From an uncultured Clostridium sp. (GTDB lineage Bacteria > Bacillota > Clostridia > Lachnospirales > Lachnospiraceae), in the NCBI GenBank assembly GCA_900538475.1, contig UPYT01000010.1, forward strand, positions 38,387 to 102,386: a DNA stretch of 64,000 nucleotides, given 5' to 3'. The number at the start of each line of letters is the position of its first letter. Position 1 is the stretch's first letter. Below the pieces are notes generated by a model. The model was not told the origin of the DNA, did not search any database, and saw only the letters and a program-made list of their open reading frames with translations. A program made the translations under genes and the position numbers. Of this stretch, positions 54,308 to 63,671 are shown in pieces.

Positions 54308-54807
54308 TATACATCAATCTCAATCTTTCTTCCCGTAATTTCATACTGATAATACCGTACTCCCGCCGCATTCAGCATCCGCTTCGATGCACGAACAGAA
54401 GGAGAGTCCGAATATTTGTCTTCTTTATAAATAATTGTCTTAATCCCTGCCTGGATAATCGCCTTTGCACATTCATTGCAGGGAAACAGAGTTACATACA
54501 GCTTGCTTCCCTCCAGACTGCCGCCCCGGTAGTTTAAAATAGCATTCAGCTCACTGTGAGTCACATACAGATACTTAGCGCTGTACGGGTCAGTAGTCTC
54601 CTCATCCTTTCCCCAGGGAAATTCATCGTCTGAGCATCCCCTCGGAAAGCCGTTGTATCCCATTGATAAAATTTTGTTGTCTTCACTGACAATACACGCT
54701 CCCACCTGGGTATTCGGATCCTTAGAGCGCCTGCCGGACAAATCTGCCACGCCCATAAAATATTCATCCCAGGAAATATAATCTGCTCTTTTTTTCGTAC
54801 TGCTCAA
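54307..54807 (-). CDS. deoxycytidylate deaminase-like (ComE family)
   Basis: About 166 residues with the zinc motifs: HSELNA (the catalytic Glu) and LFPCNECAKAI, plus the GACIVSEDNKILSMGYNG stretch typical of dCMP deaminases, which make dUMP for thymidylate synthesis. I place the start at TTG 54807, because AAGGAGGG lies exactly 7 nt before it; an upstream ATG (54831) would have that site within its own coding sequence and overlap the Sua5 gene. Coupled downstream to the radical SAM gene. Confidence 0.85.
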   Translation of the reverse strand: MSSTKKRADYISWDEYFMGVADLSGRRSKDPNTQVGACIVSEDNKILSMGYNGFPRGCSDDEFPWGKDEETTDPYSAKYLYVTHSELNAILNYRGGSLEGSKLYVTLFPCNECAKAIIQAGIKTIIYKEDKYSDSPSVRASKRMLNAAGVRYYQYEITGRKIEIDV

Positions 54808-54823
54808 CAGCCTTCCCTCCTTA

Positions 54824-55879
54824 TTATACATGAATCACATGATATCCTGCTGCCTTCGTAAGGCGGTTCATAATCGCCTGACCCAGATGATCTCTGGAAA
54901 AGCTTTCTGAATAAATATAGTCCACTCCCAAATCATCAAATTCCCGCAGAACGGCAAACAGATTGTGGGCAATGGTTTCTTCTTTGGCTCTCTGGCCCAC
55001 ACTGCGAATTTCTCCATAGTGATACCGTTCTCTGGTTTCCTCTGTGCAGATTACTCCAACCCGGCATCCCTCTTCTTCGCGTTCCCGGGAAAGAGAATTG
55101 ATCCGCTCCACAACAGCCTCCAGATCGCCTTCTACCAAAATCAGATCTCCGTGAGGAGCATAATGGCGGTATTTCATTCCCGGCGCTTTGGGACGCAGAT
55201 CCTCTCTTGGCGGTCCCTGAATAGCCGGATCGATCTCCACCTGGCCGGCAACTGCTTCCAGCATTTCCATAGTAACTGCGCCGGGACGCAGAAGCACCGG
55301 AACAGGGCCAGACACATCTACAATCGTAGACTCCACTCCAATCCCCACCGGACCTCCATCCAGGATCATCTCAATCTTTCCGTTCATATCCTGCCATACA
55401 TGCTGAGCTGTCGTCGGGCTTGGCCGCCCAGAAGTATTGGCGCTGGGCGCTGCAATCGGCACACCGGACAGTGCAATCAACCTGCCCGCAATGGGATCGC
55501 TGGGCATACGCACTGCAACCGTATCAAGGCCGCCGGTTGTTCCATAAGGGACAATCTCGCTTTTTGGAAAAACCATTGTCAGCGGGCCCGGCCAGTATGC
55601 CTCCGCCAGCTTTCTTCCTGCTTCCGGAATCTCCTTCACCAGCGGCTCCAGCTCCTCCATACAGGAAATATGGGCAATCAGAGGATTGTCTGAGGGGCGT
55701 CCCTTTGCTGCGTAAATCTTCCGGGCCGCATCCTCATTCAGAGCGTTTGCTCCCAGTCCATATACCGTCTCTGTAGGAAATGCCACAAGGCCGCCCTCCC
55801 GGATAATCCGGGCTGCTTCTGCCAGTTCCTCATCTTTTATCCATTCTGAATCTTGAATCTTTATCAGTTTTGTCTCCAT
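54824..55879 (-). CDS. tsaC: L-threonylcarbamoyladenylate synthase (Sua5/TsaC)
   Basis: A 351-residue Sua5-type enzyme for the t6A modification of tRNAs decoding ANN codons. It makes threonylcarbamoyl-AMP from Thr, bicarbonate and ATP. The YrdC domain (about 15-210) has VAFPTETVYGLGANA, KGRPSDNPLIAHI and SANTSGRPSPT. The C-terminal Sua5 domain (about 240-350) follows a PGMKYRHYAP linker. Normal length for Sua5. Confidence 0.95.
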   Translation of the reverse strand: METKLIKIQDSEWIKDEELAEAARIIREGGLVAFPTETVYGLGANALNEDAARKIYAAKGRPSDNPLIAHISCMEELEPLVKEIPEAGRKLAEAYWPGPLTMVFPKSEIVPYGTTGGLDTVAVRMPSDPIAGRLIALSGVPIAAPSANTSGRPSPTTAQHVWQDMNGKIEMILDGGPVGIGVESTIVDVSGPVPVLLRPGAVTMEMLEAVAGQVEIDPAIQGPPREDLRPKAPGMKYRHYAPHGDLILVEGDLEAVVERINSLSREREEEGCRVGVICTEETRERYHYGEIRSVGQRAKEETIAHNLFAVLREFDDLGVDYIYSESFSRDHLGQAIMNRLTKAAGYHVIHV

Positions 55880-55989
55880 TGTTCTTCTTCCCCTTTACTG
55901 GGGATTATTATATCACAAGATCGTTTAGGGGAAAAGCAGGTGTTTCTGCCAGAAGAAAAGAACTCCTGCTTTTTACAGCTTTTCTGCAT

Positions 55990-56049
55990 AAAAAGAAGCT
56001 CGCTCGCGGAGCGTTTTTATGTCACAGGACACACTTTCCTATGACATGA
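55990..56049. repeat. dispersed terminator-like repeat, copy C (internally deleted)
   Basis: The first 18 bases of copy A (A-run, GAAGCTCGCTCGCG) are joined directly to its last 45 (GAGCGTTTTTATGTCA ... TTCCTATGACAT). The junction falls at CTCGCG, which occurs at both break points in copy A, as expected from deletion between short repeats. Confidence 0.65.
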
Positions 56050-56050
56050 A

Positions 56051-56088
56051 ATTCCCCCGATCCTCCATTTTCGGAAGACCGGGGGAAA
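56051..56088 (-). terminator. terminator after the Rrf2 gene
   Basis: TTCCCCCG and CGGGGGAA with inner arms TCCTCC/GGAAGA form a GC-rich hairpin 27 bp past the Rrf2 stop. The T-run on the minus strand is short (ATTTCATG). Confidence 0.6.
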
Positions 56089-56114
56089 CTATGATTTTCA
56101 AACTGACCCCTGAT

Positions 56115-56522
56115 TCAGCTGATTTTTATAATATCTGCAAGGGTCTTGTGATCAAAATAGTCTGTCACCAACTGATAAAATTCTCTCCACATCGGATAGG
56201 TACGGCATTCTCCCATTCTGCTGCAGGGCTTAGCGTCACATTCCAAACAGGCAACTGGTGCCAAATCACCCTCTGTCAAACGAAGAATCTCTCCAATCCT
56301 ACAATCCTCAGGCGGGCGGTTCAGACGATATCCTCCGCCTCTTCCCTGTACCCCTTCAATCAATCCATTCTTCGACAATACCGGAAGAATCCGTTCCAGA
56401 TACTTCAGTGAAATTTCCTGCCTTTCTGCAATCTCTTTCATAGGTACATACCCTCGTTCAGCATGCTCCGCAAGATCAATCAAGACACGGAGTGCATATC
56501 TTCCCCTCGTTGAAATCATCAT
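56115..56522 (-). CDS. Rrf2-family regulator (CymR/IscR-like)
   Basis: A 135-residue Rrf2 regulator: winged helix with MMISTRGRYALRVLIDLAEH and KYLERILPVLSKNGLIEGVQGRGGGYRL, then the cysteine region CLECDAKPCSRMGEC (four Cys; C-x2-C-x4-C-x5-C), which could bind an Fe-S cluster or sense redox state. The start at 56522 follows GAGAGG. It lies beside cysK and metY on the same strand, and the palindromes at the metY promoter are plausible operators; both the sulfur role and the binding are inferred. Confidence 0.88.
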   Translation of the reverse strand: MMISTRGRYALRVLIDLAEHAERGYVPMKEIAERQEISLKYLERILPVLSKNGLIEGVQGRGGGYRLNRPPEDCRIGEILRLTEGDLAPVACLECDAKPCSRMGECRTYPMWREFYQLVTDYFDHKTLADIIKIS

Positions 56523-56575
56523 AACAAACACCTCTCTCAGGGCAATCATACCATGAATGCACAGAACAAGGCAAC

Positions 56576-57511
56576 TTATTCTTCTGCAAACAGCGAAGTG
56601 GATAAATATCTATCCCCGGTATCTGGAAGAAGCACAACAATCGTTTTTCCTTCATGTTCCGGACGACCAGCCAGATCAATGGCCGCAGCCACTGCAGCAC
56701 CTGAAGAAATTCCAACAAGAACTCCTTCCTTTTTTCCAATCAAACGACTGGCTGCAAATGCCGCTTCATTGGAAATCGAAATCACCTCATCATAAATATG
56801 TGTGTTTAAAATATCAGGCACAAATCCTGCTCCAATTCCCTGAATCTTGTGAGCTCCAGCTCTTCCTGAGGAGAGTACCGGAGAATCCTCTGGCTCAACT
56901 GCTACTACCTTTACTTCCGGTTTTCGCGCTTTCAAATATTCTCCCACACCGGTAATGGTTCCCCCTGTTCCCACACCTGCCACAAAAATATCTACCATTC
57001 CATCTGTATCCGCGTAAATCTCCGGACCTGTACCGCTCCGATGCGCTTTCGGATTAGACGGATTCACAAACTGCCCTGGTATAAAACTGTTGGGGATCTC
57101 CTGTGCCAGCTCCTGCGCTTTTTCAATTGCCCCCTTCATTCCCTTTGCTCCTTCTGTTAACACCAGCTCTGCCCCATAGGCTTTCATCAGCTGTCTCCGC
57201 TCTACTGACATCGTTTCCGGCATTACAATGATCAGCCGATACCCTCTGGCTGCTGCCACTGCCGCAAGTCCAATCCCGGTATTGCCGCTGGTTGGTTCAA
57301 TAATCACCGTTTCCGGCGTAATTTTTCCCTCTGCCTCTGCATCCTCTATCATAGCCTTTGCAATCCGATCCTTTACAGAACCGGACGGATTGAAATATTC
57401 CAGCTTTGCAATAAGCTTTGCCTTCAGCCCGTACTGCTTTTCTATATTCGATAACTCCAGCAATGGTGTGTGTCCGATCAGCTGTGCTGAAGATGTATAA
57501 ATTTTTCCCAT
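56576..57511 (-). CDS. cysK: cysteine synthase (O-acetylserine thiol-lyase)
   Basis: A 311-residue PLP enzyme making cysteine from O-acetylserine and sulfide. The PLP lysine is in [11 protein letters not shown] (about 45), followed by [10 protein letters not shown] and the GTGGTITG phosphate loop; the C-terminal GISSGAAV and LPDTGDRY stretches are conserved. It follows metY by only 2 bp, so the two are surely co-transcribed. Normal length. Confidence 0.96.
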   Translation of the reverse strand: MGKIYTSSAQLIGHTPLLELSNIEKQYGLKAKLIAKLEYFNPSGSVKDRIAKAMIEDAEAEGKITPETVIIEPTSGNTGIGLAAVAAARGYRLIIVMPETMSVERRQLMKAYGAELVLTEGAKGMKGAIEKAQELAQEIPNSFIPGQFVNPSNPKAHRSGTGPEIYADTDGMVDIFVAGVGTGGTITGVGEYLKARKPEVKVVAVEPEDSPVLSSGRAGAHKIQGIGAGFVPDILNTHIYDEVISISNEAAFAASRLIGKKEGVLVGISSGAAVAAAIDLAGRPEHEGKTIVVLLPDTGDRYLSTSLFAEE

Positions 57512-57513
57512 AG

Positions 57514-58809
57514 TTATACCTCCTGTTTTCCTGCTGCAAATCCCTTTTTCAGATCTGCGATGATATCGTCAATGTGTTCTGTACCAATTGACAGGCGAAT
57601 GGTATTTGGTTTAATTCCCTGCTCCTCCAGTTCCTCATTAGAAAGCTGACTGTGTGTTGTCGTAGCCGGATGAATCACAAGGCTTTTTACATCCGCCACA
57701 TTGGCAAGCAAGGAAAAAATCTGAAGATGGTCAATAAAATCATGAGCCTCTTTCTGACCTCCTTTTATTTCAAAAGTAAAGATAGAACCTCCTCCTCTTG
57801 GGAAATACTTCTGATAAAGCTTGTAATCCGGATGTTCTGGTAATGAGGGATGATTCACCTTTTCTACCTGTGAATGTCCTGCCAGAAAATCAATCACTTT
57901 TTTCGTATTTTCTATGTGGCGTTCCAGTCTCAGCGACAAAGTTTCGATTCCCTGAAGCAGAAGAAATGCTGCAAAAGGAGAAATCGCTGCACCTGTATCA
58001 CGCAGCAGAATCGCACGAATATAGGTTACAAAAGCGGCTGGGCCTGCAGCCTGTGTAAATGATACACCATGATAACTAGGATTTGGCTCTGAAATCGCCG
58101 GATATCTGCCGCTGACCGCCCAGTCAAATTTTCCGGAATCTACAATGATACCACCCAGAGTTGTTCCATGACCGCCAAGGAACTTCGTAGCAGAATGAAC
58201 TACAATATCTGCCCCATGCTCAATCGGTCGAATCAAATACGGAGTTCCAAAAGTATTATCTACCACCAGCGGCAATCCATGTCTATGAGCAATGGAAGCC
58301 AGCGCATCAATATCCGGAATATCACTGTTCGGATTTCCCAGCGTTTCTATGTAAAGTGCTCTGGTATTTTCCTGAATCGCTGCTTCTACTTCTTCCAGAT
58401 TGTGAATATTCACAAAGCTGGCTGTAATCCCCAGACCTGGCAGCGTATGCGCCAGAAGATTATAACTGCCTCCGTAAATCGTTTTCTGAGCAACAATATG
58501 TCCTTGATTCTGTCCCAGTGCCTCCAGGGTATATGCAATAGCTGCCGCACCAGAAGCAAGTGCCAGTGCAGCTGTGCCGCCTTCCAGAGCAGCTACTCGT
58601 TCCTCTAAAACCGCCTGCGTCGAATTGGTCAGCCTTCCATAAATATTCCCTGACTCTGCCAGACTGAATCTCGCTGCCGCCTGAGCTGAATTTTTAAATA
58701 CATAGGATGTGGTTGCATAAATCGGAACCGCCCTCGCATCTGTTGCCGGATCCGGCTCCTCCTGACCTGCATGAAGCTGTAATGTCTCAAATTTGTAATC
58801 TGCCTTCAT
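57514..58809 (-). CDS. metY: O-acetylhomoserine sulfhydrylase (MetY)
   Basis: A 431-residue Cys/Met-metabolism PLP enzyme that joins sulfide or methanethiol to O-acetylhomoserine. [25 protein letters not shown] at the start, [14 protein letters not shown] and the PLP lysine in [17 protein letters not shown] (about 208) are typical. It heads the metY-cysK unit, with Rrf2-type operator candidates in its promoter. Start follows AGGAGGAG. Confidence 0.93.
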   Translation of the reverse strand: MKADYKFETLQLHAGQEEPDPATDARAVPIYATTSYVFKNSAQAAARFSLAESGNIYGRLTNSTQAVLEERVAALEGGTAALALASGAAAIAYTLEALGQNQGHIVAQKTIYGGSYNLLAHTLPGLGITASFVNIHNLEEVEAAIQENTRALYIETLGNPNSDIPDIDALASIAHRHGLPLVVDNTFGTPYLIRPIEHGADIVVHSATKFLGGHGTTLGGIIVDSGKFDWAVSGRYPAISEPNPSYHGVSFTQAAGPAAFVTYIRAILLRDTGAAISPFAAFLLLQGIETLSLRLERHIENTKKVIDFLAGHSQVEKVNHPSLPEHPDYKLYQKYFPRGGGSIFTFEIKGGQKEAHDFIDHLQIFSLLANVADVKSLVIHPATTTHSQLSNEELEEQGIKPNTIRLSIGTEHIDDIIADLKKGFAAGKQEV

Positions 58810-58827
58810 TATTTTCTCCTCCTATCT

Positions 58828-58844
58828 CCTACCTTTTAAGTAGG
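58828..58844. promoter_or_regulatory. candidate Rrf2 operator, downstream site
   Basis: CCTAC and GTAGG form an inverted repeat with a 7-nt spacer, lying between the -10 box and the start codon of metY. A bound repressor here would block transcription. Confidence 0.5.
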
Positions 58845-58848
58845 TTTT

Positions 58849-58877
58849 ATTATAACGGATAATACCTACCTTGTAAA
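58849..58877 (-). promoter_or_regulatory. metY-cysK promoter
   Basis: TTTACA (58872-58877) and TATAAT (58849-58854) on the minus strand are 17 bp apart, about 40 bp before the metY start. The -35 box lies inside the palindrome at 58862-58884. Confidence 0.75.
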
Positions 58878-58884
58878 TAGGTAT
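58862..58884. promoter_or_regulatory. candidate Rrf2 operator overlapping the -35 box
   Basis: ATACCTA (58862-58868) and TAGGTAT (58878-58884) are a perfect 7-bp inverted repeat with 9-nt spacer. The same CCTA/TAGG half-sites recur in the downstream palindrome, suggesting a pair of sites for one dimeric regulator. Confidence 0.6.
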
Positions 58885-58900
58885 ATTGTAAATATTGCGT

Positions 58901-58939
58901 AAAAAAAGAACAAGCTAAATCCAACAACGGACTTAGCCT
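58901..58939 (-). terminator. terminator of the TPR-SUFU gene
   Basis: AGGCTAAGTCC and GGATTTAGCTT form a stem (6-nt loop, one G-T pair) on the minus strand, followed by GTTCTTTTTTT. It separates the gene from the metY promoter. Confidence 0.8.
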
Positions 58940-58947
58940 GTCTGAAA

Positions 58948-61923
58948 TTAGAATATAGAAAGATTATGTAAACAATTTGGTCGTTCCGGCTGTACCACAA
59001 AGCTTACTTCTGCCATTTTTTCAATTAACGCATCTGCACCGTGCTCCAGTTTATACTCCATCTCATCCCGATACAGGGGGATTACCTGATAGAAGTTTAC
59101 TGTCTCACCGTTCGGCAAGATACAGACCTCACAGCCATCCTCCACACCTTGAGGACCAGTCAGGAGACTGGCGCAGAGCTTCGTATCCTTTGCAAAAGGA
59201 GATTGCTTGTCCATCGTATGTCCGAATCCCAGCCAGGTGTCACTGGCAGCCGGCAACCGGGCTAAAACCTTCAGCAGACCAATGGGCCAATACCACTTCT
59301 CCTCCTTCATGGATTCCTCATCCAGTTTCCAATCCGGCGGAAGGGCAATCGCCAACTCTGCCCGTTCCAGCCTGTATTCTGCCAGCTCCTCCGGCACATT
59401 CATCCGATGAGCCCCCATTCCCATTGTCACCAGCGAATAGTAGTCCCTTTCTTCCGAGGGCGTAATAACGCAGATATCTACATGGATATCAGGGGAAACC
59501 AGTTCGTGGAACACATGGTCAAATTCTCCAAAAAACCTTTTTATATGCTTCTCCACAGCAGACATCTCTTCTTCTGTATAAAGCTCTGGCTTGCACTTCT
59601 CCTCGGAGGACCAGAAGGTTCCCTCTTGTTCTGTCCCATCCGGGTTCAGAAAGATTTGAAAATATACATCCTCATCCGTCAGCTTGTAAAGCAGGCCGAT
59701 GTGATAATCCAGCCCCACCAGCACCGTATCCAGGCGGGCCGCCCTGCCGTCCGGATGTTCCCGTTCCAACCACTGTCCGTCCTGAATCCCCCCCTTCAGT
59801 TGTTCCAGCCAGTCTGTATTCAGCTTGGACATTCCTCCCTCATTCATCTGAAATACCAGATCTACAGAATGATCGTTGATCCTGTAAGGGAACTGGGTAA
59901 AGGGAGCATTGGGCGTATATTGTTCCGGTTTTGGGCCAAAAATCATCCAAAAGCGTTTCAGCCCCTCCTTATTGACCGTTATACAGGAAATGGAACGTTG
60001 TTTATCATCTGCATTCTCATCCAGTCCCTGCTGGAGAGTTTGATCAGCATCCGGGTTGATCCAATGATATTCCATCTGTTCCAGTGGTGCGCCATTTTCA
60101 ATTTCTTTTTTCAAAGTAAGGAACTCATAATCGTCAGGTTCCAATGCAAGACCATGGGCAACCGCCTCCAGCGCGCCCGCTTTATCTCCAAAGTGGCTGC
60201 GCAGCTTACCTGCCTGTAACCAGATCCATGGATAGTCCGGCTCCTCCTGAATCCCTTTTTCTGCATAGTTCAGCGCTTCTTCCAGCCGTCCGCAGTACAT
60301 TAAGGCCACGGAATAGCGATAATACCACATGGCGCAGCCCGCAGCATTTTTCTCAGAACCCTTCATCCAGTCTGCCGCCTTGCAGTAATACCGGTACTCA
60401 TCCAGATTGTTGCAGGCAAAGGAATACCACAGAGCGATCTGGAGATCCTGATGGGCCTGACGCTGAGTAAATTTTCCCTCCTGCACACCCTGCTCGATAA
60501 AATCCTCCAGCCAGCAAAGCATCTGTCCAAAATATCCCGATATCTCATCCTGAAAGGATTCCAGTGTCTCAATATTCTGCATGGAGAGAAGGGAACCTGT
60601 CTCCGGGTCAACCTCCGGCTCTTTTTCCTGCTCCCAAAGACGGACAGCCCCCACATCCCGGCGAAACACATGAAAGCCGCTCCAGGTCAAATCGGTATCA
60701 GCAAAGAAAGCTCTTGCTGCATCCAGCACGGCGAGAAGATCCCAGGCAATAAAGTCCAGATACCCATAGTATAGCCCAGTGGCACCGCCCAGGAAGGTGA
60801 CTGCGCCCTCCCCTGCATGTTTTTGAATAGCATCCTGCAAAGTGTCCCGGAATTGCAGAATCTGTTCCGCTCGATTTCCACCCTCAAATCCGTTCAGCGG
60901 ATAACACAGGAAACCGGCCACAATGCCATCCTTGTGATACTCATTCATCATATCACTCTGGGCGCTCATGTACTCGTTGATCAGCACCGGCAGACGGTTA
61001 GAACCGGTGTAAACATCCAGCCGCCAGTCAGCGTCTGGGTCTTTCACTGGGTCCAGTTCATAGGTGATATAGCTGTTCTCCAGAAAATCCGCCCCATCCC
61101 GATAGTCGGTCAGTCCCAAACTTTTCAGCATCTGGGGCAGCTTTTCAAGAGAAACGGCAGGGAAGGCGACAGGGCCTTTTTTTGGGGCATCGATTAAGTC
61201 AAACCCGCCGATATGGGCAATGAAATTGACTTCCCCCAGCACCTGATCCGTGAGAGTAGAGAGCAGCCACCAGGCCCGTTCCACATTCTCCTGCTGCAGA
61301 GGCAGTATTTTTTCACAGTAGAGGGTGAGGGACAGCCGCCCATCCTCCTGCTGCTCCACCCACACCTGCACATCTTCTGGTCGAATCTCGTCCGGCCCAG
61401 AGCGCAGAGAGAACTCGGCAGAGGGCTGACGGCCCACCAGAATGTTCCAGTGTTCTCGCACAGATGCCGGTACATGACACTGGAAATAGACCAGGGGAAA
61501 CAGTCCGGCCCGGCTGCCCTCGGCGCTGAGGATTAATTCATATTTTTCACCATTGAAGCCCAGCTCAAAGGCAGGAGAAGAGAGGGCCAGCTCCAGGGCC
61601 CCACTGCATTTTTCTATAATTTCCTCACTCCGTTCTCTCAGCTTATCCGCCTCCATAATGGCCCGCAGTTCCCCCTCTATCCCGGCAAAAGCGGCCCAGG
61701 CTTCCTGCGTCCTCTCCCGGAAGTTCTTCTCAAACCGGGGCAGCGCAGAGCCTTCTTCATAAGGCTCCCGTTCTCCTATATCTGCAATGGCAATGTATGC
61801 CTTAGCCAGCTCACTGTCCATCTCTGGGGTACGCTCATCGGCAGAAATATTCTCTAAAGCGTCAATGATCTTCTGATATTCCCTGTTCTCATTCCATTTC
61901 CGGCACTGTTCCAATAATTCCAT
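58948..61923 (-). CDS. large cytosolic TPR protein with C-terminal SUFU domain
   Basis: A 991-residue protein with no signal peptide. The N-terminal region (1-120) is helical, the middle (about 250-440) is a globular domain of unrecognised family, a TPR region follows (about 495-600; YRYSVALMYCGRLEEALNYAE, WLQAGKLRSHFGDKAGALEA), and the C-terminal 200 residues resemble suppressor-of-fused domains (YSLVTMGMGAHRMNVPEEL, RAELAIALPPDW, WLGFGHTM). SUFU domains in bacteria occur as immunity proteins in polymorphic-toxin loci, but no toxin is seen here. The start at 61923 follows AAAGGAGG; a longer reading to 61965 is possible. Confidence 0.7.
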   Translation of the reverse strand: MELLEQCRKWNENREYQKIIDALENISADERTPEMDSELAKAYIAIADIGEREPYEEGSALPRFEKNFRERTQEAWAAFAGIEGELRAIMEADKLRERSEEIIEKCSGALELALSSPAFELGFNGEKYELILSAEGSRAGLFPLVYFQCHVPASVREHWNILVGRQPSAEFSLRSGPDEIRPEDVQVWVEQQEDGRLSLTLYCEKILPLQQENVERAWWLLSTLTDQVLGEVNFIAHIGGFDLIDAPKKGPVAFPAVSLEKLPQMLKSLGLTDYRDGADFLENSYITYELDPVKDPDADWRLDVYTGSNRLPVLINEYMSAQSDMMNEYHKDGIVAGFLCYPLNGFEGGNRAEQILQFRDTLQDAIQKHAGEGAVTFLGGATGLYYGYLDFIAWDLLAVLDAARAFFADTDLTWSGFHVFRRDVGAVRLWEQEKEPEVDPETGSLLSMQNIETLESFQDEISGYFGQMLCWLEDFIEQGVQEGKFTQRQAHQDLQIALWYSFACNNLDEYRYYCKAADWMKGSEKNAAGCAMWYYRYSVALMYCGRLEEALNYAEKGIQEEPDYPWIWLQAGKLRSHFGDKAGALEAVAHGLALEPDDYEFLTLKKEIENGAPLEQMEYHWINPDADQTLQQGLDENADDKQRSISCITVNKEGLKRFWMIFGPKPEQYTPNAPFTQFPYRINDHSVDLVFQMNEGGMSKLNTDWLEQLKGGIQDGQWLEREHPDGRAARLDTVLVGLDYHIGLLYKLTDEDVYFQIFLNPDGTEQEGTFWSSEEKCKPELYTEEEMSAVEKHIKRFFGEFDHVFHELVSPDIHVDICVITPSEERDYYSLVTMGMGAHRMNVPEELAEYRLERAELAIALPPDWKLDEESMKEEKWYWPIGLLKVLARLPAASDTWLGFGHTMDKQSPFAKDTKLCASLLTGPQGVEDGCEVCILPNGETVNFYQVIPLYRDEMEYKLEHGADALIEKMAEVSFVVQPERPNCLHNLSIF

Positions 61924-61989
61924 AGCAGCGCCTCCTTTCATTTTTCTGTCAAGCACGGATTCCACACTAGGCCTCGCCTCGTGCCCTGC

Positions 61990-62475
61990 TTATTTGGTTG
62001 CAAATGTATTTTGGAAGAATGCTGTAAATGCCTCCAGTTCTTCTTTCTGATAGAGATAGATATACAGCTTCTCATCCTCCAGCCATTCATAAGCATTGAT
62101 GCCAATATACCCCTTCCGGTCGGGATAAATGATAAAGGCATCGGTGGGATACTTGTTCCGGTACGCCTTGTGAATCTCATTTCGGCGGTAATAAGTAGGA
62201 TCTCCATAGCCGGAGAGATCGGGAACAGTCGGCACCACCACAATCGTGTTAGTAGCTTCATTCCATCCCACAATCAAATTGCCGATTTTTGTTTTACTCC
62301 CGTGGACAAAACCATAATTGAATCGCTTGACGTCCTCAGTATAGCCCACGATCAGGCGGTACTCCTCGCCGTGCTCCACTGCCTGATCAAACAGTGCACG
62401 TACCTTTTTTGCGTTGGCTGCGCTCTTTTCCATATCCGGCTCCGGTCCCTTAAACAATTTGCTGAATAATCCCAT
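61990..62475 (-). CDS. uncharacterised 161-residue protein beside the SUFU gene
   Basis: A soluble protein with an amphipathic N-terminus (MGLFSKLFKGPEPD) and a mixed alpha/beta body (LIVGYTEDVKRFNYGF, NLIVGWNEATNTIVVVPT, GYIGINAYEWLE). No family recognised. It lies 66 bp ahead of the TPR-SUFU gene in the same direction and they are probably co-transcribed. A ribosome site AGGAGGATAAA precedes the start. Confidence 0.7.
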   Translation of the reverse strand: MGLFSKLFKGPEPDMEKSAANAKKVRALFDQAVEHGEEYRLIVGYTEDVKRFNYGFVHGSKTKIGNLIVGWNEATNTIVVVPTVPDLSGYGDPTYYRRNEIHKAYRNKYPTDAFIIYPDRKGYIGINAYEWLEDEKLYIYLYQKEELEAFTAFFQNTFATK

Positions 62476-62524
62476 AATTTTATCCTCCTGATTATATTTA
62501 AAAAGGTTATTTAAGCTCCTGACA

Positions 62525-62577
62525 CAAAAAAACCCCGCGCCGCACTGTCAAAAGGACAGGCTGACGCAGGGCAAAAA
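62525..62577 (-). terminator. terminator after the TetR gene
   Basis: CCCTGCGTCAGCCTGTC and GACAGTGCGGCGCGGGG pair imperfectly on the minus strand and are followed by TTTTTTT. A second A-run on the other side makes it potentially bidirectional. Confidence 0.65.
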
Positions 62578-62675
62578 AACGCACAGAACCAGCGGCCGGT
62601 TTCAGGAAATCGGCCTTTTTCAGTGATTGTACAATTGAGTCGCATTGCATACTCATAGGGATTCGTTGGTTATTT

Positions 62676-63311
62676 CTATGCATCTTCTCTCACTCTGTTT
62701 ATTTTTTCTTTTGCCCGCTGCATTTCATCCAGCAGGGCGTTGATTTGAAATGCCACCATATCCTCTGCTACCTCCGGAAACAGAAAGGGCATGGTATCTG
62801 GAATTGCCTTATATACCATCATCATGGACAGAGCCAGGTTACCAAACAGCCGCGGTTCTATGCTGTCCATGGGAAGGCCAAAAATCACGAGTATCTCGCG
62901 AAATAATTTGATCTGTTCTTCACGGAAGGTCTGAAAATTTTCCTGGGAGAGACAGCGGTAAATCTCCTGTTCTTCTTCAATAGACAGCACAGCGATGCCT
63001 TTTTTCTCACCATAGGTGCAGGTCTCCAAAAAAGTTCGGACACCCTCTCGCCAGCTAAGTGCAGGATCTCCCATCAGATTTCTGGCATACTGCAGCAATT
63101 TAGGCTGCTGATACCGAAGTGCCTCCAACACTAAATCTTCCTTGGAAGAAAAAAAGGTGTAGAAAAAGGTCTTGGAGATGCCTACTTTTTTGCACAGGAC
63201 ATCAATACTGCTATGAATCAGGCCCCGATCCACAATACACTGGGTTACTGTGGTCAGCAGAGCATTCCGCACTTGCTCCCGCTCCTGTTCCGAATAGGCC
63301 TTTCGCGCCAT
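62676..63311 (-). CDS. TetR-family regulator
   Basis: A 211-residue regulator: helix-turn-helix in residues 10-55 (SIDVLCKKVGISKTFFYTFFSSKEDLV) and a helical ligand domain (about 65-205). It lies upstream of the unknown protein and the TPR-SUFU gene, on the same strand but behind its own terminator. The regulated gene is not evident; autoregulation is likely for the family. Confidence 0.88.
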   Translation of the reverse strand: MARKAYSEQEREQVRNALLTTVTQCIVDRGLIHSSIDVLCKKVGISKTFFYTFFSSKEDLVLEALRYQQPKLLQYARNLMGDPALSWREGVRTFLETCTYGEKKGIAVLSIEEEQEIYRCLSQENFQTFREEQIKLFREILVIFGLPMDSIEPRLFGNLALSMMMVYKAIPDTMPFLFPEVAEDMVAFQINALLDEMQRAKEKINRVREDA

Positions 63312-63444
63312 ATCTTTCTATCCTCCCCTCAGCAATATAAAGAACAAAATTTTAAATTAGTATTTATATAATAACTGAACAAAAGAAAATATACAACTAC
63401 CTTTTTGAAAATTTTTTATGAACTCGATGCATGAATGTATAACT

Positions 63445-63671
63445 TCAGCATATCGTAAGATGCTGTTTTTCTTCCTTACAGACTGCCGTTATGATTTCTC
63501 CCTTGCTAGTATCATTTTGGTGTAGTAATGCTTCTCCAAAAAAATCTCGATTGACACTATCAGAAATAGTCAGATAGCCTTTTTCCTGCAATTCTTCGTT
63601 AAGCCCGTGGAGCACCTTACAGCGCAGGACTTGGAGATGCCCAACTCCAAAGCAACTTCGTCTACTTTCAT
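63445..63671 (-). pseudogene. frameshifted excisionase-like helix-turn-helix gene
   Basis: ATG 63671 opens MKVDEVALELGISKSCAV, then a frameshift is needed to continue as VLHGLNEELQEKGYLTIS, to a stop at 63445-63447. This pattern (KVDEVA.ELGISKS.A, then LNEEL..KGY.TI) is the helix-turn-helix family found with integrases in clostridial integrative elements. The gene is broken by at least one frameshift and stands without a full integrase, so it marks a decayed element. Confidence 0.6.
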
